A DNA stretch of 64,000 nt, from assembly GCF_000712035.1 (NCBI RefSeq), contig NZ_JONV01000007.1, positions 310,001-374,000 of the forward strand. The letters run 5' to 3'. The notes under the pieces are model-generated. The model searched no databases, was not told the origin of the DNA, and saw only the letters and a list, made by a program, of their open reading frames with translations. Shown in pieces: positions 51,593 to 61,536 of this stretch. A program made the translations under genes and the position numbers. Source of the DNA: Salinicoccus luteus DSM 17002. GTDB taxonomy: Bacteria > Bacillota > Bacilli > Staphylococcales > Salinicoccaceae. Numbering within the stretch: the stretch's first letter is position 1; each line of letters starts with the position of its first letter.

Positions 51593-51765
51593 AGAGCCTT
51601 CACCATCCTAATATAGGCAAAGGTCCGACCGCAGCACTCCGTCTCCATTGAGGAAAGGCTGCCCCCATCCAGGACCCTTCTGCCGGGTGGATCCCGACGC
51701 AAAGTCCGCGTTTGAAAATGTGATATCGCTGATGTATTGTCCACCATTGAATCCCCTCCATTTTA
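51593..51765 (-). promoter_or_regulatory. Promoter and structured 5' leader of the CNNM operon (candidate RNA element)
   Basis: A -10 TAAAAT (51760-51765, leftward) predicts a leader of about 160 nt. Within it, GGTCC (51622-51626) can pair with GGACC (51672-51676) outside GCAGC/GCTGC (51631-51635 with 51658-51662). Alternatively ATCC/ACCC (51667-51670, 51674-51677) can pair with GGGT/GGAT (51685-51688, 51689-51692), which excludes the first pairing. It does not match M-box or yybP-ykoY as I remember them. The rest of the 309-bp gap to 51901 holds no gene that I can support. Confidence 0.42.
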
Positions 51766-51901
51766 CACACTTTACTTTTCAAAACTACCCAAAACTGCAG
51801 GCTGAAAAACAATTCCGTGCCGCCGCGGCCATGAAGGAAGGGCTTTTTGATGATCAGCCAACCTTTTTATGTCACGTTTATTTTTATCCATCCACCTGCT
51901 T

Positions 51902-53137
51902 TTACTCAAAAATGATATCCCGGATCATATTGAACTCCTTAGTGAAGACGGAACGCTTTATATCCTCAATCGTCGCTTCTATATTACTGAATGCTTCACG
52001 TGCCCGGGTTTTTTCACCCAAATAGTATAGGCTTAAAGGATAGACGCATGAACGTGTTGCCATGATGATCCGGTCTATCGGGTGCTGGGCGGCCGAACGG
52101 ATGTACATCCCTTCTTTATAGTTCTCCACTACCGTCCCGTAGTCCTTCTTGAAATAGGCCATTTCGAGCAGGAACAGAGGATGGTAGAATGCCATGTTGC
52201 TGGAGTGTATCGTACCATCTTCATGATGGCCCTCAACCTTCCTGATGTATGCCTCATACAGGCCGGCACGCTGCTTTGTGTCTTCCGTCAGTACATAAAA
52301 GACCGTGATGGGATGGCCTTCATCAACCAGTTCGAGCTCATACTTTTCCTGTCTGTTGAATTGGAGATATCGCTTCAGCCGCTCCTCATACTCCCCATGC
52401 TTTTCCATCTCCCCTTCAAGCCCGTAGTAGTAGCCGAGGATCATATTGGCCGAAAAGAAGTATTTGAAGTTCTCCATATCATAGGACAACTCGATGACTC
52501 TGTTGGCGAGCAGGACGCATTCCCCCATATCGACCAGGACGGAAAAGATTGCTTTGAGGTATACGTATTCCAATTCGAGGTGCGGGTCATATGTCTTGAA
52601 TTCTGTAACTTCCGCCTCGCATTCGACCAGCCTGTTGTAGGCTTCCCTATAATCCTGGCTGTACATTAGGGATATGGCATCGTTCAGCCTGTTTCTGACG
52701 ACGAGATGCTCTATTCCGATGCTTCTGTAGAACTTCGCAATCTTATCTGTGTATTCATCCGCAATGTCGTGCTCACCTTTATACCTGTAGTAGATGCGGA
52801 TGATATTGTACAGGTCCATCCCCTTGCTGCTTTGTGAAACCCGGTCCAGGTACGGCAGTATGTTGTCTTCAATATGTCTGAAGGGAAAGGAGAAGTAATG
52901 GCTGAAGTCGGATTCGGCCAACATCTGCCTTGTCCACTCCTCATCTCCCTCGCGGGTGAGGTAGCCGATGGAGACATCAAGTTTTTTTGCAATATGTGAC
53001 AGGGTCTCCATGGATGGCTTCGACTTGTCATTCTCTATAAGGCTCAGCATACCCTTGGTGATCTTGTCGCCTGCCAGATCCACCAGTGTCATATTCCGTT
53101 CTTTCCGCAGCTGTCTGATCCGTTTTCCCAAAGTCAT
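51902..53137 (-). CDS. HTH/TPR (RRNPP-like) transcriptional regulator
   Basis: A 411-residue protein with an N-terminal XRE helix-turn-helix (MTLGKRIRQLRKERNMTLVD, then KGMLSLIENDKSKPSMETL, residues 1-60) and about 340 residues of tetratricopeptide-like helices, a layout shared with NprR/PlcR/Rgg-type regulators that bind peptides, though peptide sensing is not proven. GGAGATGAG is the ribosome site. It is divergent from an MFS exporter; two identical-arm palindromes flank the exporter promoter, and one overlaps this gene's own -10. It probably represses both. No cognate peptide gene could be supported nearby. Confidence 0.82.
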   Translation of the reverse strand: MTLGKRIRQLRKERNMTLVDLAGDKITKGMLSLIENDKSKPSMETLSHIAKKLDVSIGYLTREGDEEWTRQMLAESDFSHYFSFPFRHIEDNILPYLDRVSQSSKGMDLYNIIRIYYRYKGEHDIADEYTDKIAKFYRSIGIEHLVVRNRLNDAISLMYSQDYREAYNRLVECEAEVTEFKTYDPHLELEYVYLKAIFSVLVDMGECVLLANRVIELSYDMENFKYFFSANMILGYYYGLEGEMEKHGEYEERLKRYLQFNRQEKYELELVDEGHPITVFYVLTEDTKQRAGLYEAYIRKVEGHHEDGTIHSSNMAFYHPLFLLEMAYFKKDYGTVVENYKEGMYIRSAAQHPIDRIIMATRSCVYPLSLYYLGEKTRAREAFSNIEATIEDIKRSVFTKEFNMIRDIIFE

Positions 53138-53154
53138 GATCTCATCTCCATAAT

Positions 53155-53231
53155 ATTATAGTTTAATTATATTAAACTTTTAGTTGACAAGCAATATTTT
53201 CAGCATTATAATAAGTTTAATTAAATTAAAC
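53155..53231. promoter_or_regulatory. Divergent promoters with two matching 17-bp palindromic operators
   Basis: Rightward promoter: TTGACA (53184-53189), 17-bp spacer, TATAAT (53207-53212), a full consensus. Leftward -10 TATAAT at 53155-53160. Operators: GTTTAATTATATTAAAC (53161-53177) and GTTTAATTAAATTAAAC (53215-53231), with identical 7-base arms and 54 bp centre to centre. The first abuts the regulator's -10, the second covers the exporter start site. Confidence 0.85.
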
Positions 53232-53247
53232 AAGCGGGGTGGGGGAA

Positions 53248-54606
53248 ATGCTTTTTGATAAAAAGTTGCCCATGCAGGAACGTCTCAATTTTGTCGTCTA
53301 TGCCCTGAGCCGGTTCATTCTGAGTGTCGGAAAGTATGTCTATCTGTTTGCTGTGAGCTACTACATCATGTACGAAACGGGGTCCGCACTCTACTTCTCA
53401 ATCAACATGGCCATCAGCATTGTCGTAACTGTCATCCTGCTTCCATTTTCCGGCGTATTAAGTGATTTCGGAAATAAAAGGAAGATCATCATTACGGGCG
53501 AAATCATGAACGCCCTCGTCATCCTTGGCCTTTTCATCTACACGATGGTCCATGATATCAACTTGATGGCCATCTATCTCGTCACATTCCTGACTTCCAT
53601 GATCGAGCCATTCGTATCCAACACTTTCCAGACCGCCATCACCGAGCTTTTCCATAAGGAAAGGATCCAGAAGGTGATGGGCTATACTTCCGCCATCCTC
53701 TCTTCAACGGTCATCCTCGGCCCTATCCTTGGCGGCGCCCTGTTCGGACTGTTGAGCTTCCCGCACATCATCATGCTTTTCCTCATCGCCTATATCATTT
53801 CCGCTTCCCTCGATTTTCTTCTGGATTTCAAGCTCTACTACACCGAAGCGGATTATGCAGAGGGCACCCGGGAAGAGGGCGCGAGGAGCAGGTTCAAGCG
53901 TGACATCAGCCAGGGCTTCAATTTCATCGCCGACAATAGAGTATTCAAATCCCTCCTGCTCATTGCCGCCCTGATCAACTTCATGGCCGGCGTCATTACT
54001 ATCTTCCCTGAGAAGATGATGATCCATGAACTATCCTTCCAGCCCGAAACCGTCGGCATCGTCAATGCCATCGGAGGTCTCGGTGTACTTGCAGGTGGAG
54101 TCGCAGTTGCCAGAATCAAGCGGCTTGATAATCCGTTTCTGCTCATGAAAAGAGGACTGTTTGCATTTGCCGCCCTGGTTGTGGTCTACCTTCTGCCCCT
54201 CTACTTTGGCGGGGGCATCGTGTCGCTTGTCCTGATCATCGGAGGTATCGGCATCAGCGTCGCCATGGCACTCCAGTTCATCAATATACCAATTAACCTC
54301 TTCATCCAGCTCGTCACCCCCCAGCATATCAAGGGACGGGTATTTTCGACTATGAGCCTCTGTTCCATGAGCATCATGCCGGTCGGTGCCATCTTTTATG
54401 GATTCCTCTATGATTTTGAACTCTACTGGATCATCAACATCGTCAGTGCGATTCTGATGGTCTCAGTAGTGCGCATCTTCTTCAACGAAAACCTCATCGC
54501 CAAATCGAAAAGTATGTATGCTGCTGCCAAGAATGAGTCTGAGGAGTTGGATGATGAGTCAACAGAAGAAGGAATTCAATCTGGAGCCACCCCCCAAAGC
54601 ATATAG
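53248..54606 (+). CDS. MFS exporter controlled by the divergent HTH/TPR regulator
   Basis: A 452-residue 12-helix MFS protein of the macrolide-efflux-like (MFS_3, MefA/YfmO) kind: FPFSGVLSDFGNKRKIIITGE-like LPFSGVLSDFGNKRKI after helix 2, SMIEPFVSNTFQTAITELFH, and AILSSTVILGPILGGALFGL. The start ATG at 53248 follows a G-rich ribosome site; an in-frame GTG at 53239 is possible. The C-terminal 40 residues are acidic and cytoplasmic. Substrate unknown, perhaps a drug or secreted metabolite or peptide. Its consensus promoter suggests strong expression when derepressed. Confidence 0.85.
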   Translation: MLFDKKLPMQERLNFVVYALSRFILSVGKYVYLFAVSYYIMYETGSALYFSINMAISIVVTVILLPFSGVLSDFGNKRKIIITGEIMNALVILGLFIYTMVHDINLMAIYLVTFLTSMIEPFVSNTFQTAITELFHKERIQKVMGYTSAILSSTVILGPILGGALFGLLSFPHIIMLFLIAYIISASLDFLLDFKLYYTEADYAEGTREEGARSRFKRDISQGFNFIADNRVFKSLLLIAALINFMAGVITIFPEKMMIHELSFQPETVGIVNAIGGLGVLAGGVAVARIKRLDNPFLLMKRGLFAFAALVVVYLLPLYFGGGIVSLVLIIGGIGISVAMALQFINIPINLFIQLVTPQHIKGRVFSTMSLCSMSIMPVGAIFYGFLYDFELYWIINIVSAILMVSVVRIFFNENLIAKSKSMYAAAKNESEELDDESTEEGIQSGATPQSI

Positions 54607-54614
54607 GAAATAGC

Positions 54615-54650
54615 AAAATGCCCGCTTCCATATAAGGAAACGGGCATTTT
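54615..54650 (+). terminator. MFS gene terminator
   Basis: A 15-position stem (54615-54629 with 54636-54650, one mismatch) with ATATAA loop and T5 end. Confidence 0.85.
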
Positions 54651-54718
54651 TGATGTTGGTACTATGAGGTCAATTGCCACTTTATCCAGTGGCGGCTGAA
54701 GATTTCTCCAGCTATACT

Positions 54719-55624
54719 CTATGATTCTGACAAGTCCCCGGCCTGGGCTTCCTGCTTCTCTTCAAGTGAATGAAGCGCCTCTTCAATGGCCAGGGCGACA
54801 CCATCTTCGATGTTGGTCGCCGTCACCTTGTCCGCGATGCCTTTGACTTCCGAAGCTGCATTGCCCATGGCAACTGCTGTGCCGACACGTTTGAGCATGG
54901 AGATGTCGTTCAGGTTATCGCCGACTGCCATCACATCCTTCATATCGATGCCCATGATTTCTGCGATGTGGGCCAGAGCAATCCCCTTCTGCGCATTTTC
55001 ATGCGTCAGCTCGATGTTGCCCGCCGAGGATGAAGATACGGCGAGATTACCGATTTCATACAGCTCATTCTTGGCACGTACGAGCTTTGCCCTGCTCGAT
55101 GACGAAGCAAGCAGCTTCAATACATTTTCGTCTTCACTCTCGAATATCGATCGATAGTCGTCCGTCTCTATCAGTGTTCCGCGTTCGAGCCTCTCTTCCA
55201 TAAAGTTCCTGATCCGTTCTTCACTCGCAAGGTGTCCCATCTGGCCTGCAAGGTCCATGAAGATCTCTATGTCCCGCTCGACACTCGATGTATATATTGC
55301 ACGATCCGTATAGACCTGATAAAAGATGTCCTCCGCACGGAATACATCTGATACTTTATGGATCAGCTCTGTATTCAATGCATTGGTGGACAGGATCTCA
55401 TGCGATTCATTGCGTACTTCGGCACCATTCAGGCAGATGTACGGCAAAGGTGTCTCCAGTTCCCTGATGATGCCATGTGCTTCGTAGAATGCACGTCCTG
55501 TGGCTACGACAACCTGTATACCGCGTTCCATCGCTTTATTGATCGCCTCCATGTTACGGCGACTGATATCGTGATTGGGACCAAGCAGGGTCCCATCCAT
55601 ATCCAATGCGATTAGTTTGACCAT
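54719..55624 (-). CDS. Cof-type HAD-IIB sugar/nucleotide phosphatase
   Basis: A 301-residue HAD phosphatase. Motif I is ALDMDGTLLGP with the nucleophile aspartate D8, motif II VVATGR, motif III lysine around KGIALAHIA, motif IV AVGDNLNDISML. The C2B cap lies between (about 85-200). Cof proteins dephosphorylate sugar phosphates or FMN-type cofactors; the substrate is unknown. The last 20 residues (EEKQEAQAGDLSES) are an unusual hydrophilic extension. Confidence 0.88.
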   Translation of the reverse strand: MVKLIALDMDGTLLGPNHDISRRNMEAINKAMERGIQVVVATGRAFYEAHGIIRELETPLPYICLNGAEVRNESHEILSTNALNTELIHKVSDVFRAEDIFYQVYTDRAIYTSSVERDIEIFMDLAGQMGHLASEERIRNFMEERLERGTLIETDDYRSIFESEDENVLKLLASSSSRAKLVRAKNELYEIGNLAVSSSSAGNIELTHENAQKGIALAHIAEIMGIDMKDVMAVGDNLNDISMLKRVGTAVAMGNAASEVKGIADKVTATNIEDGVALAIEEALHSLEEKQEAQAGDLSES

Positions 55625-55687
55625 AGGCCTTCCAAAACTCCCTCTATTATTTTTAATTCCATTCTATCAGAAAATTAAATCATCTTG

Positions 55688-56856
<1,169 letters not shown>

Positions 56857-56875
56857 TTTGCCTCCCGGTTAGAAA

Positions 56876-56902
56876 AATAAGAAGGCAAAGTGCCTTCTTA
56901 TT
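56876..56902 (-). terminator. Terminator of the kbl-tdh unit
   Basis: A perfect 12-bp stem (56876-56887 with 56891-56902), overlapping the tdh stop, with leftward Us from 56871-56877. Confidence 0.83.
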
Positions 56903-57842
56903 ACTTATTTCGTATCGCTTCCAGCATGACTTCAGTCATCTTTTCAAGATCGTACCGGGGATCGAATCCCCACTGGCGCTTTGCTTCTGTGGAATCTATC
57001 GCATTCGGCCAGCTTTCTGCAATCCCCTGGCGTACGGGATCCACATCATAGTCCAGTTCGAAGTCGGGAATATGTTTCCTGATTTCGTTTGCGACCATCT
57101 CCGGATTGATGCTCATGGCACTGACGTTGAATGCATTGCGGTCCGTCAGCTGTGCAGGATCCGCTTCCATCAATTTGATGATCGCATCGATCGCATCGTC
57201 CATATACATCATATCCATGTTCGTGCTCTTGCCGATGAATGATGTATATCTGCCGCTTCTTAAGGCTTCAAAATAAATTTCCACAGCGTAGTCCGTCGTA
57301 CCGCCGCCCGGTTCCTTGACATGGGATATGAGCCCTGGAAATCTCACGCCCCGCGTATCCACACCAAACTTCTCATGGTAGTAGTCGCACAGCAGCTCGC
57401 CTGCAACCTTGTTCACTCCGTACATGGTCGTCGGACGCTGGATTGTGACCTGTGGCGTATTCTCCTTCGGTGTCGAAGGGCCGAAGGCTCCGATTGAGCT
57501 CGGCGTGAAGAACTTCAAGTCGAATTCCCGGGCCGTCTCCAGTGCGTTCATCAGACCGCCCATATTGATCTCCCATGCAAACTGTGGATTCTTTTCCGCA
57601 GTCGCGCTCAAAAGTGCCGCCATATGCATGATCGTATCCGGCTTGAATTCGGAAACCAGTTCCTTCATCCGCTCCTGGTCCCTGACATCCAGGATCTCGA
57701 ATGGTTTCCCCTTCAGATTCTCATCCTCAGGCGGCTTTATATCTGTCGGCAATACATTCTCTTCCCCATACTTTTCCCTTAGTTTCAGGGTGAGCTCCGT
57801 GCCGATCTGGCCGAGTGCACCCGTTATAATAATTCGTTCCAT
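56901..57842 (-). CDS. tdh: L-threonine 3-dehydrogenase, short-chain (epimerase-like) type
   Basis: A 313-residue extended SDR. The NAD loop is [12 protein letters not shown] (residues 6-17), the catalytic tyrosine and lysine are in [12 protein letters not shown] near 138-145 with [13 protein letters not shown] before them. GALGQIG and [23 protein letters not shown]-like features match threonine dehydrogenases of this type. It oxidises L-threonine to 2-amino-3-ketobutyrate, the substrate of the adjacent Kbl; the 16-bp gap and shared strand support a two-step threonine-to-glycine pathway. Confidence 0.87.
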   Translation of the reverse strand: MERIIITGALGQIGTELTLKLREKYGEENVLPTDIKPPEDENLKGKPFEILDVRDQERMKELVSEFKPDTIMHMAALLSATAEKNPQFAWEINMGGLMNALETAREFDLKFFTPSSIGAFGPSTPKENTPQVTIQRPTTMYGVNKVAGELLCDYYHEKFGVDTRGVRFPGLISHVKEPGGGTTDYAVEIYFEALRSGRYTSFIGKSTNMDMMYMDDAIDAIIKLMEADPAQLTDRNAFNVSAMSINPEMVANEIRKHIPDFELDYDVDPVRQGIAESWPNAIDSTEAKRQWGFDPRYDLEKMTEVMLEAIRNK

Positions 57843-57858
57843 TGCTGTACTCCTTAAT

Positions 57859-59049
57859 TTATGAGATTACATTCAGTTCCTTGCCGATCTTTTCGTACAC
57901 TTCGAGCGCTTCATCGAGCATCTCTTTCGTATGTGCTGCTGTCGGCATGTTCCTTACCCTGCCGGCACCTTTCGGAACTGTTGGGAAGACGATGGATTTT
58001 GCATATACACCCTCTTCCATCAGACGTTTTGAAAACTCCTGTGTCGTCTTCTCATCCCCGATGATGCAAGGTGTAATCGGTGTTTCAGAGTTGCCGATAT
58101 CAAAGCCGAGCTTCCTCAGCCCTGCTTTCAGGTAATCTCCATTCTCCCACACTTTGTCATGCAGTTCGGTGGAGGCCATCAGCATGCGCACCGCTTCGGT
58201 GATTGCACGTGTATCCCCCGGAGTCAATGATGTGGAGAACAGGAATGGACGCGCCGCCACTTTCAGGTAGTCGACCAGGTCCTGGCTGCCCGCGACATAT
58301 CCGCCGACTACGCCGATTGCTTTGGACAGTGTGCCCATCTGGATATCGACATCCTTTTCGAGGCCGAAGTGCTTCACTGTGCCGGCACCTTTGCCCATGA
58401 CACCTGAACCATGTGCGTCATCGACATATGTGATCAGGTCGAATTCCTTTGCGATATCGACGATTTCAGGCAGCAGAGCAACATCCCCGTCCATGGAGAA
58501 GACGCCGTCCGTGATGTACATGACTTTCCTGTACTGGCCGGATTCCACCGCTTCCTTCGCCTTCCTGCGGAGGTCCTCCATATCGGAGTGGTTTACGCGG
58601 ATGATCTTCGCACGGGACAGGCGGCAACCATCGATGATGGATGCGTGATTCAGCTCATCAGAGAGGATCGCATCCTCCTTGCCCATCACGGCCTGTATGG
58701 CAGCCATGTTGCAGTTGAAGCCGGACTGGAATGCGACTGCGGCTTCCGTCCCCTTGAATTCAGCCAGCGTATCCTCCAGTTCCACATGCAGGTCGAGCGT
58801 CCCGTTGATTGTACGTACAGCACCTGCTCCAACCCCATGGGAGTCGATTGCTTCCTTCGCCACCTTCTTCAGTGTTTCGTCTGTCGCCAGACCCAGATAG
58901 TTGTTGGAAGACAGGTTGATCAATTTTTTCCCCTCAATCGTAATTTCCGGGCCATTGGCACCTTCTACGACATTGATCTCATTATAAAGTCCGTTTTCCT
59001 TCAATTCCTGCAGATTCGATGCAAGATACTCGTCCAAAATTTTAGACAT
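57859..59049 (-). CDS. kbl: 2-amino-3-ketobutyrate CoA ligase (glycine C-acetyltransferase)
   Basis: A 396-residue PLP enzyme of the alpha-oxoamine synthase family. It cleaves 2-amino-3-ketobutyrate with CoA to glycine and acetyl-CoA. [14 protein letters not shown] near residue 45, [15 protein letters not shown] near 110, [15 protein letters not shown] near 210 and the PLP lysine in [14 protein letters not shown] near 240 are visible. Start at 59049 (MSKILDEY) has GAGGAGGAG. It precedes tdh in one operon and is divergent from the amidohydrolase cluster. Confidence 0.92.
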   Translation of the reverse strand: MSKILDEYLASNLQELKENGLYNEINVVEGANGPEITIEGKKLINLSSNNYLGLATDETLKKVAKEAIDSHGVGAGAVRTINGTLDLHVELEDTLAEFKGTEAAVAFQSGFNCNMAAIQAVMGKEDAILSDELNHASIIDGCRLSRAKIIRVNHSDMEDLRRKAKEAVESGQYRKVMYITDGVFSMDGDVALLPEIVDIAKEFDLITYVDDAHGSGVMGKGAGTVKHFGLEKDVDIQMGTLSKAIGVVGGYVAGSQDLVDYLKVAARPFLFSTSLTPGDTRAITEAVRMLMASTELHDKVWENGDYLKAGLRKLGFDIGNSETPITPCIIGDEKTTQEFSKRLMEEGVYAKSIVFPTVPKGAGRVRNMPTAAHTKEMLDEALEVYEKIGKELNVIS

Positions 59050-59185
59050 TGTCAATCTCCTCCTCTTTCCCATATCATATCACAAGTGGAACACCTCTTA
59101 GAATTGAAAACATGGGTTTTATTATGTTTATAAAAGTGCGAAAATTTGATAAAATTATGTAATATAATTTATGGAGGCGAATCAC

Positions 59186-60364
59186 ATGACGATAGATGAA
59201 ATTGCAAAAACCATACTTCCGGATATGGTGGAAAACAGAAGATATATGCATATGCATCCTGAAGTTTCATTTCACGAACAGGAGACCTATGGATACATAC
59301 TGGAACGCCTGAAACGCTACCCCGGCATCACAATCCGGGAAGGGGTCGGTGGCGGCGGCCTGCTTGCTACAATCGGCAGCGCTCCCCATCCACACATTGC
59401 CATCCGTGCAGACTTCGATGCACTGCCGATCCAGGATGAAAAGGATGTCCCATACAAATCGACGGTCGATGGTGTGATGCACGCCTGCGGACACGATGCC
59501 CACACGAGTACACTGCTCGGATTGCTGGAGCTTGTATACAGAAACCGCGACCGTCTCAAAGGCAGTGTCTCATTCATCTTCCAGTTTGCCGAAGAAGTAC
59601 AGCCCGGCGGTGCAATTTCCATGGTGGAGGACGGTGTGCTTGATGGCATCGACAAGGTCTATGGCCAGCACTACTGGAGCCAGTACCCGACACACCAGAT
59701 CAGGACGAAGCCCGGCCCTGTCATCTCGAGCCCCGACATGTTCACGATCCGTATACAGGGCAAGGGGGGGCATGCAGCCCAGCCCCACAATGCAGTCGAC
59801 CCGGTCGTAATTGCCGCGGAACTCATCACAAACCTGCAGACTGCTGTATCGAGACAAGTCTCACCGCTTGATAATGCGGTCGTCACTGTCGGCAAAGTGC
59901 GTGCCGGTGATGCTTTCAATGTCATACCAGATTCTGCAGAGCTCGTAGGCACGGTAAGGACATTCGAACATGCCGTAAAGGAGAAGATCAGGGACATCTT
60001 CCACCAGGAAGCCCACCTTACCGCTGAAAAGCGTGGGGCCACAGCAGAAGTGGACTATAGCTTCGGCTATCCGGCAGTCGTCAACCACGAGCCGGAAGCC
60101 GCAGTGATTCAACAGGCGGCGGAAGAGATCGGCCTCGACTTCGAGGAGGCGAAGCCACTGATGATCGGAGAGGACTTCTCCTACTACATCAATGAACGTC
60201 CCGGTGCCTTCTTCTTCACCGGTTCGGGGAATGCAGAGAAACTGAGCGACTATGTGCACCATCATCCGAAATTCGACATGGACGAAACGGCCATGGAAAG
60301 TGGCCTGTCCATGTTCATGAAAATACTTGAGATCGAGCAGGTGATCGAATGGAAACAGAAATGA
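59186..60364 (+). CDS. M20 metallopeptidase/amidohydrolase, copy 1 of 3
   Basis: A 392-residue M20D-type hydrolase (N-acyl-L-amino acid amidohydrolase / hippurate hydrolase group). Metal-site motifs: HACGHDAHTS near residue 97 (Cys, His), FAEEVQPGGA near 131 (Glu-Glu), and VHHHPKFDMDE near 355. A dimerisation domain lies between (about 180-290, GGHAAQPHNAVDP). It removes acyl groups from amino acids. Start at 59186 follows TGGAGGCG. First of three tandem paralogues; the next gene starts inside it (16-bp overlap). Confidence 0.9.
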   Translation: MTIDEIAKTILPDMVENRRYMHMHPEVSFHEQETYGYILERLKRYPGITIREGVGGGGLLATIGSAPHPHIAIRADFDALPIQDEKDVPYKSTVDGVMHACGHDAHTSTLLGLLELVYRNRDRLKGSVSFIFQFAEEVQPGGAISMVEDGVLDGIDKVYGQHYWSQYPTHQIRTKPGPVISSPDMFTIRIQGKGGHAAQPHNAVDPVVIAAELITNLQTAVSRQVSPLDNAVVTVGKVRAGDAFNVIPDSAELVGTVRTFEHAVKEKIRDIFHQEAHLTAEKRGATAEVDYSFGYPAVVNHEPEAAVIQQAAEEIGLDFEEAKPLMIGEDFSYYINERPGAFFFTGSGNAEKLSDYVHHHPKFDMDETAMESGLSMFMKILEIEQVIEWKQK

Positions 60365-61536
60365 TAGAACGCCTGACGCACATCCACTACAATGAAATGG
60401 TGCGTCTGCGCCGGCATTTTCATATGTATCCTGAACTCTCATTCCATGAGGTCCAGACGCCTGCATATATCGCCGAATATCTGCGGGAACTCGGCCTCGA
60501 TGTCCAGGAAGGCGTCGGCGGCCGCGGTGTTGTCGGCAGGCTGATCATCGATCCTGCCCTTCCCACTGTAGCACTGCGTGCCGATTTCGATGCTCTGCCC
60601 ATCCAGGACCAGAAGGATGTTCCGTACAAGTCCACTGTCCCCGGCGTCATGCATGCGTGCGGACACGATGCCCACACTGCTGTTCTGCTCACTGTGGCGC
60701 GCATCCTCTCTGAGAATAAAGACCAGTTGAAGGGAAATGTTGTCTTCATCCACCAGCACGCGGAAGAGGTCGATCCCGGAGGCGCCATACAGATGATTGC
60801 TGACGGCTGCTTGGAGGACGTCGATGTCATTTTCGGCCAGCATGTCACAAGCAGTCTGGATGTCGGTACCATCGGCTATAAATACGGTACGGCAACGGGC
60901 ATGCCGGATGATTTCACCATAAAGATATATGGACGCGGGGGACATGCCTCAAAACCGCATGCCGCTGTCGATCCTGTGGCGGCGGCAATCTCCTTCTGCA
61001 ATCAGCTGCAGTACGTCGTCACCCGAAAATCGAAGCCGATGGAGCCCGTCGTCCTCTCCATCACAATGTTCAACGGTGGCCATCAGCATAACATCATCCC
61101 GGACGAGGTCGAAGTCGGAGGGACCATCCGCACCTTCAATGCCGAGACGCAGAATGTCATGATCACAGAGCTGAAGAAGTGCCTGGAGGGGCTGGTCACC
61201 ACTACCGGCATCTCATATGATCTCGATTACATGAAGGGCTATCCGCCTGTGGTGAACACGACGGACGAAACGGACCTTGTACTGGCGGCGGCAAAGCAGG
61301 TCTCCACCGTGAAGGAGGTCCAGGAGCTGGAGCCCGACCTTGGTGGCGAGGACTTCTCCTACTACCTGCAACGGGTGCCCGGCACATTCTACTATACAGG
61401 GACACGGAACCCCAACTTCAAAGCGGACTACCCCCACCATCATGGCAAATTCGACATTGATGAAAAAGGCCTGACGAATGCAGTATCCGTCATGCTGACG
61501 TCCGTATTCAACTATCTGGAAAAGGAGTCTTTTTGA
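60349..61536 (+). CDS. M20 metallopeptidase/amidohydrolase, copy 2 of 3
   Basis: A 395-residue paralogue with all catalytic features: MHACGHDAHTAV, QHAEEVDPGGA, GGHASKPHAAVDP in the lid domain and DYPHHHGKFDIDE. It overlaps copy 1 by 16 bp and its stop touches the start of copy 3 (TGAATG), so the three are translationally coupled. Differences from copy 1 lie mainly in the dimerisation domain and substrate pocket, suggesting different acyl or amino-acid preferences; these are not readable from sequence. Confidence 0.9.
   Translation: METEMIERLTHIHYNEMVRLRRHFHMYPELSFHEVQTPAYIAEYLRELGLDVQEGVGGRGVVGRLIIDPALPTVALRADFDALPIQDQKDVPYKSTVPGVMHACGHDAHTAVLLTVARILSENKDQLKGNVVFIHQHAEEVDPGGAIQMIADGCLEDVDVIFGQHVTSSLDVGTIGYKYGTATGMPDDFTIKIYGRGGHASKPHAAVDPVAAAISFCNQLQYVVTRKSKPMEPVVLSITMFNGGHQHNIIPDEVEVGGTIRTFNAETQNVMITELKKCLEGLVTTTGISYDLDYMKGYPPVVNTTDETDLVLAAAKQVSTVKEVQELEPDLGGEDFSYYLQRVPGTFYYTGTRNPNFKADYPHHHGKFDIDEKGLTNAVSVMLTSVFNYLEKESF

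Noticed and set aside
51850-51915. 21-codon hydrophobic peptide (MISQPFYVTFIFIHPPAF...) convergent with the HTH/TPR regulator, considered as a signalling peptide
   Set aside because: It has a plausible AAGGAAGG upstream, but it overlaps the 3' end of the regulator gene, has no promoter or export cleavage pattern that I can support, and such short frames arise by chance.
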